From assembly GCA_038212305.1 (NCBI GenBank), contig JBBQUP010000150.1, positions 1 to 5,111 of the forward strand: a stretch of DNA of 5,111 nucleotides, written 5' to 3'. A program made the position numbers and the translations under genes. Under the pieces are notes generated by a model. The model did no database searches. It was given only the letters and a program-made list of their open reading frames with translations, and was not told where the DNA came from. This document shows, in pieces, positions 4,979 through 5,111 of the stretch. The number at the start of each line of letters is the position of its first letter. Positions within the stretch are counted from its first letter, which is position 1. This DNA comes from JBBQUP01 sp038212305. Its GTDB lineage: Bacteria; Bacteroidota; Bacteroidia; Bacteroidales; Marinilabiliaceae.

Positions 4979-4989
4979 GGGAGTAACAC

Positions 4990-5009
4990 TAAATAGCTAT
5001 TTATTTTTA
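4990..5009 (+). terminator. Possible weak terminator after the PLP enzyme gene
   Basis: TAAATAGCTATTTA (4990-5003) is a perfect 14-base palindrome 11 bases past the stop codon, followed by TTTTTA. As RNA it gives only a 5-bp AU stem with loop AGCU, so it would be a poor terminator on its own. Confidence 0.25.
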
Positions 5010-5063
5010 TAGTAAAAGGATATTATGCTTTAAACAGAGTAAAAAAAGATGAAAAGATAAGAT

Positions 5064-5086
5064 GATGAATATAGACTATTCATTTT
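5064..5086 (+). terminator. Possible terminator hairpin further downstream
   Basis: ATGAATA (5065-5071) pairs with TATTCAT (5077-5083) around loop TAGAC and is followed by a short TTT run. A G.U pair (5064 with 5084) can extend the stem. The stem is AT-rich and lies about 85 bases past the stop, so this is tentative. The rest of 4979-5111 shows no gene. Confidence 0.3.
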
Positions 5087-5111
5087 CCGGAATTATCTAA
5101 AACATATTATC

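Overview
The window looks like chromosomal DNA from a member of the Bacteroidota. It is AT-rich, start codons lack a clear Shine-Dalgarno and sit behind A-rich leaders, and the tRNA has a promoter matching the Bacteroidota consensus (TTG, about 21 bases, TAnnTTTGY). The proteins also read like Bacteroidota versions of their families. I cannot name the genus; an environmental Marinilabiliales-like lineage is only a guess.

Layout: positions 1-213 are AT-rich with no supported gene. Positions 214 to about 1250 are a non-coding array of two full units and one truncated unit of a modular dispersed repeat. Its conserved cores (356-660 and 841-1146) are offset by 485 bases. Each core is dense in inverted repeats, and one hairpin has changed most of its stem sequence between the copies while staying fully complementary. 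Positions 1261-2208 (minus) encode a CaCA-family calcium/sodium antiporter. Positions 2348-2422 (minus) are tRNA-His(GUG), with its own promoter upstream and an intrinsic terminator before the antiporter gene. Positions 2423-2745 have no established gene but hold a weak terminator-like element and two small ORFs of doubtful status. Positions 2746-3432 (plus) encode an AlkD-like HEAT-repeat protein of the DNA alkylation repair family. Positions 3509-4978 (plus) encode a class V aminotransferase-fold PLP enzyme related to cysteine desulfurases. The remainder to 5111 is AT-rich 3' flank with two weak terminator-like hairpins.

The genes do not form an obvious pathway. The antiporter and tRNA are probably separate minus-strand transcription units, and the two plus-strand genes are co-directional, 76 bases apart, and could be co-transcribed. 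No mobile-element enzyme, CRISPR array or defence cassette is visible. The most unusual content is the repeat array, above all the compensatory change in its variable hairpin.
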